Source: Pedobacter puniceum
Lineage (GTDB): Bacteria > Bacteroidota > Bacteroidia > Sphingobacteriales > Sphingobacteriaceae
Assembly: GCF_009674685.1 (NCBI RefSeq)
Contig: NZ_WKJI01000001.1
Span: 1,178,001 to 1,242,000 of the forward strand
Length of the DNA stretch: 64,000 nt
Direction of reading: 5' to 3'
In this document: piece after piece, positions 63,561 to 64,000 of the stretch
Numbering within the stretch: the stretch's first letter is position 1
Layout of the letters: every line of letters begins with the position of its first letter
Position numbers and translations under genes: made by a program
The notes under the pieces: generated by a model
Told to the model about the DNA's origin: nothing
The model's database searches: none
Seen by the model: only the letters and a program-made list of their open reading frames with translations

Positions 63561-64000
63561 ATGAAACGAATATTCTTCTACGGTCAAAAATCACTTACTC
63601 CTGCCCTTTTTACCTTTTCAATGTTGCTCATCATAATCAGTTTTATAACCGATGAGTCTTTGAGCAAACTAGCATTGGTGGCAGCTATTCTTACATTAAT
63701 ATGGATAGGAAAAAAGCAAATGGAATTGAGCCTAAAAATGACCAGTAGAAAACTAGCTGATGGCAAGAGAGATCATCTAGCAACTATAGAAAACAATTTA
63801 GAATGGAACTTCAACAGTAGTAACAAACAAACCACAAAAGTTGATATTCCTAAAAAAAGTCATGATTTAAACTTTAATCATCTGGCTTTAAAGCAAGATA
63901 CAAACCATAAAAGGCTCACAAAAAATTACCCTAAACAATTTCATAAACATGGTATTGAGGTAGCCCAGTTAGAAAGTAACGATAGCTACAGCATTGCCAA
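63561..64000 (+). CDS. Membrane protein, C-terminus beyond window
   Basis: Open for 146 codons to the window edge. It starts MKRIFFYGQKSLTPALF, with two hydrophobic helices (about 15-32 and 36-49, SMLLIIISFITD and KLALVAAILTLIWIGK) and then a polar, Asn/Lys/His-rich stretch with no motif. Not recognised. Confidence 0.6.
   Translation, partial: MKRIFFYGQKSLTPALFTFSMLLIIISFITDESLSKLALVAAILTLIWIGKKQMELSLKMTSRKLADGKRDHLATIENNLEWNFNSSNKQTTKVDIPKKSHDLNFNHLALKQDTNHKRLTKNYPKQFHKHGIEVAQLESNDSYSIA

Overview
The window reads as a chromosome segment of a Bacteroidota bacterium, most likely a Sphingobacteriaceae (Pedobacter-like) species. The evidence is AT-rich DNA, promoters with the Bacteroidota TAnnTTTG -7 element (for example before the SRP RNA and two tRNA genes), few Shine-Dalgarno sites, a TamL lipoprotein-type Omp85 protein, a YpdA bacillithiol-pathway reductase and a DUF892/Mn-catalase stress set. 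The genus is inference. Several genes appear to use TTG or GTG starts (tamL, a glycosyltransferase, a patatin).

Layout. 1-8.4 kb is a low-oxygen block: a peroxiredoxin (cut by the window edge), hemN, a D-lactate-type dehydrogenase, a receiver-Crp/Fnr fusion regulator, a PAS kinase with FixL-like heme-pocket residues, an acetate-type CoA-transferase and an unrecognised 596-residue protein. Three Fnr-type palindromes sit at activator-like distances from candidate -7 elements in this block. 8.4-29.7 kb is mostly housekeeping: ypdA, small transaldolase, SRP RNA, a DEAD-box helicase, a patatin-Omp85 protein, tamL, a TrmH-type methyltransferase, tRNA-Cys, pyrD, a DUF892 protein, a LOG-family protein, a solute symporter, recR, a glycosyltransferase, an SDR, and a trpDFBA operon with a Trp-codon leader peptide and attenuator.

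29.9-38.1 kb is an accessory cassette with two large translationally coupled genes: a 934-residue protein and a 1595-residue DEAH helicase with many zinc-type Cys motifs and a DUF1998-type C-terminus. This layout matches Druantia type III defence (druH-druE). The cassette has imperfect inverted ends and two hairpins whose stems covary around a conserved 25-nt loop. 38.3-42.8 kb returns to core genes (nhaA, threonylcarbamoyl-AMP synthase, asnS).

43.0-55.7 kb is an integrative element inserted in a tRNA-Arg(TCT) gene. It is bounded by 71-nt direct repeats of the tRNA and carries a tyrosine recombinase, paired arm-type repeats, a degenerate SF2 helicase-like protein, two membrane proteins, a DUF4595-like lipoprotein, a RelE/ParE-type toxin-antitoxin pair, a RadC-type protein and several unknown genes. 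Its noncoding DNA is unusual: a dispersed GTTACCTTTTAAA motif, C-tract motifs, a strongly folded candidate RNA at about 50.12-50.30 kb and a hairpin-rich gene-free stretch at 52.9-53.6 kb.

55.9-64 kb is a stress-response cluster, mostly on the minus strand (DUF2200, YjbR, lipoproteins, SPW-repeat protein, Mn catalase, DUF2243, Zn alcohol dehydrogenase, SRPBCC protein). It is followed by a deletion scar that joins the 5' ends of an epimerase gene and a response-regulator gene, a NarL/FixJ-type regulator, and a partial membrane protein.
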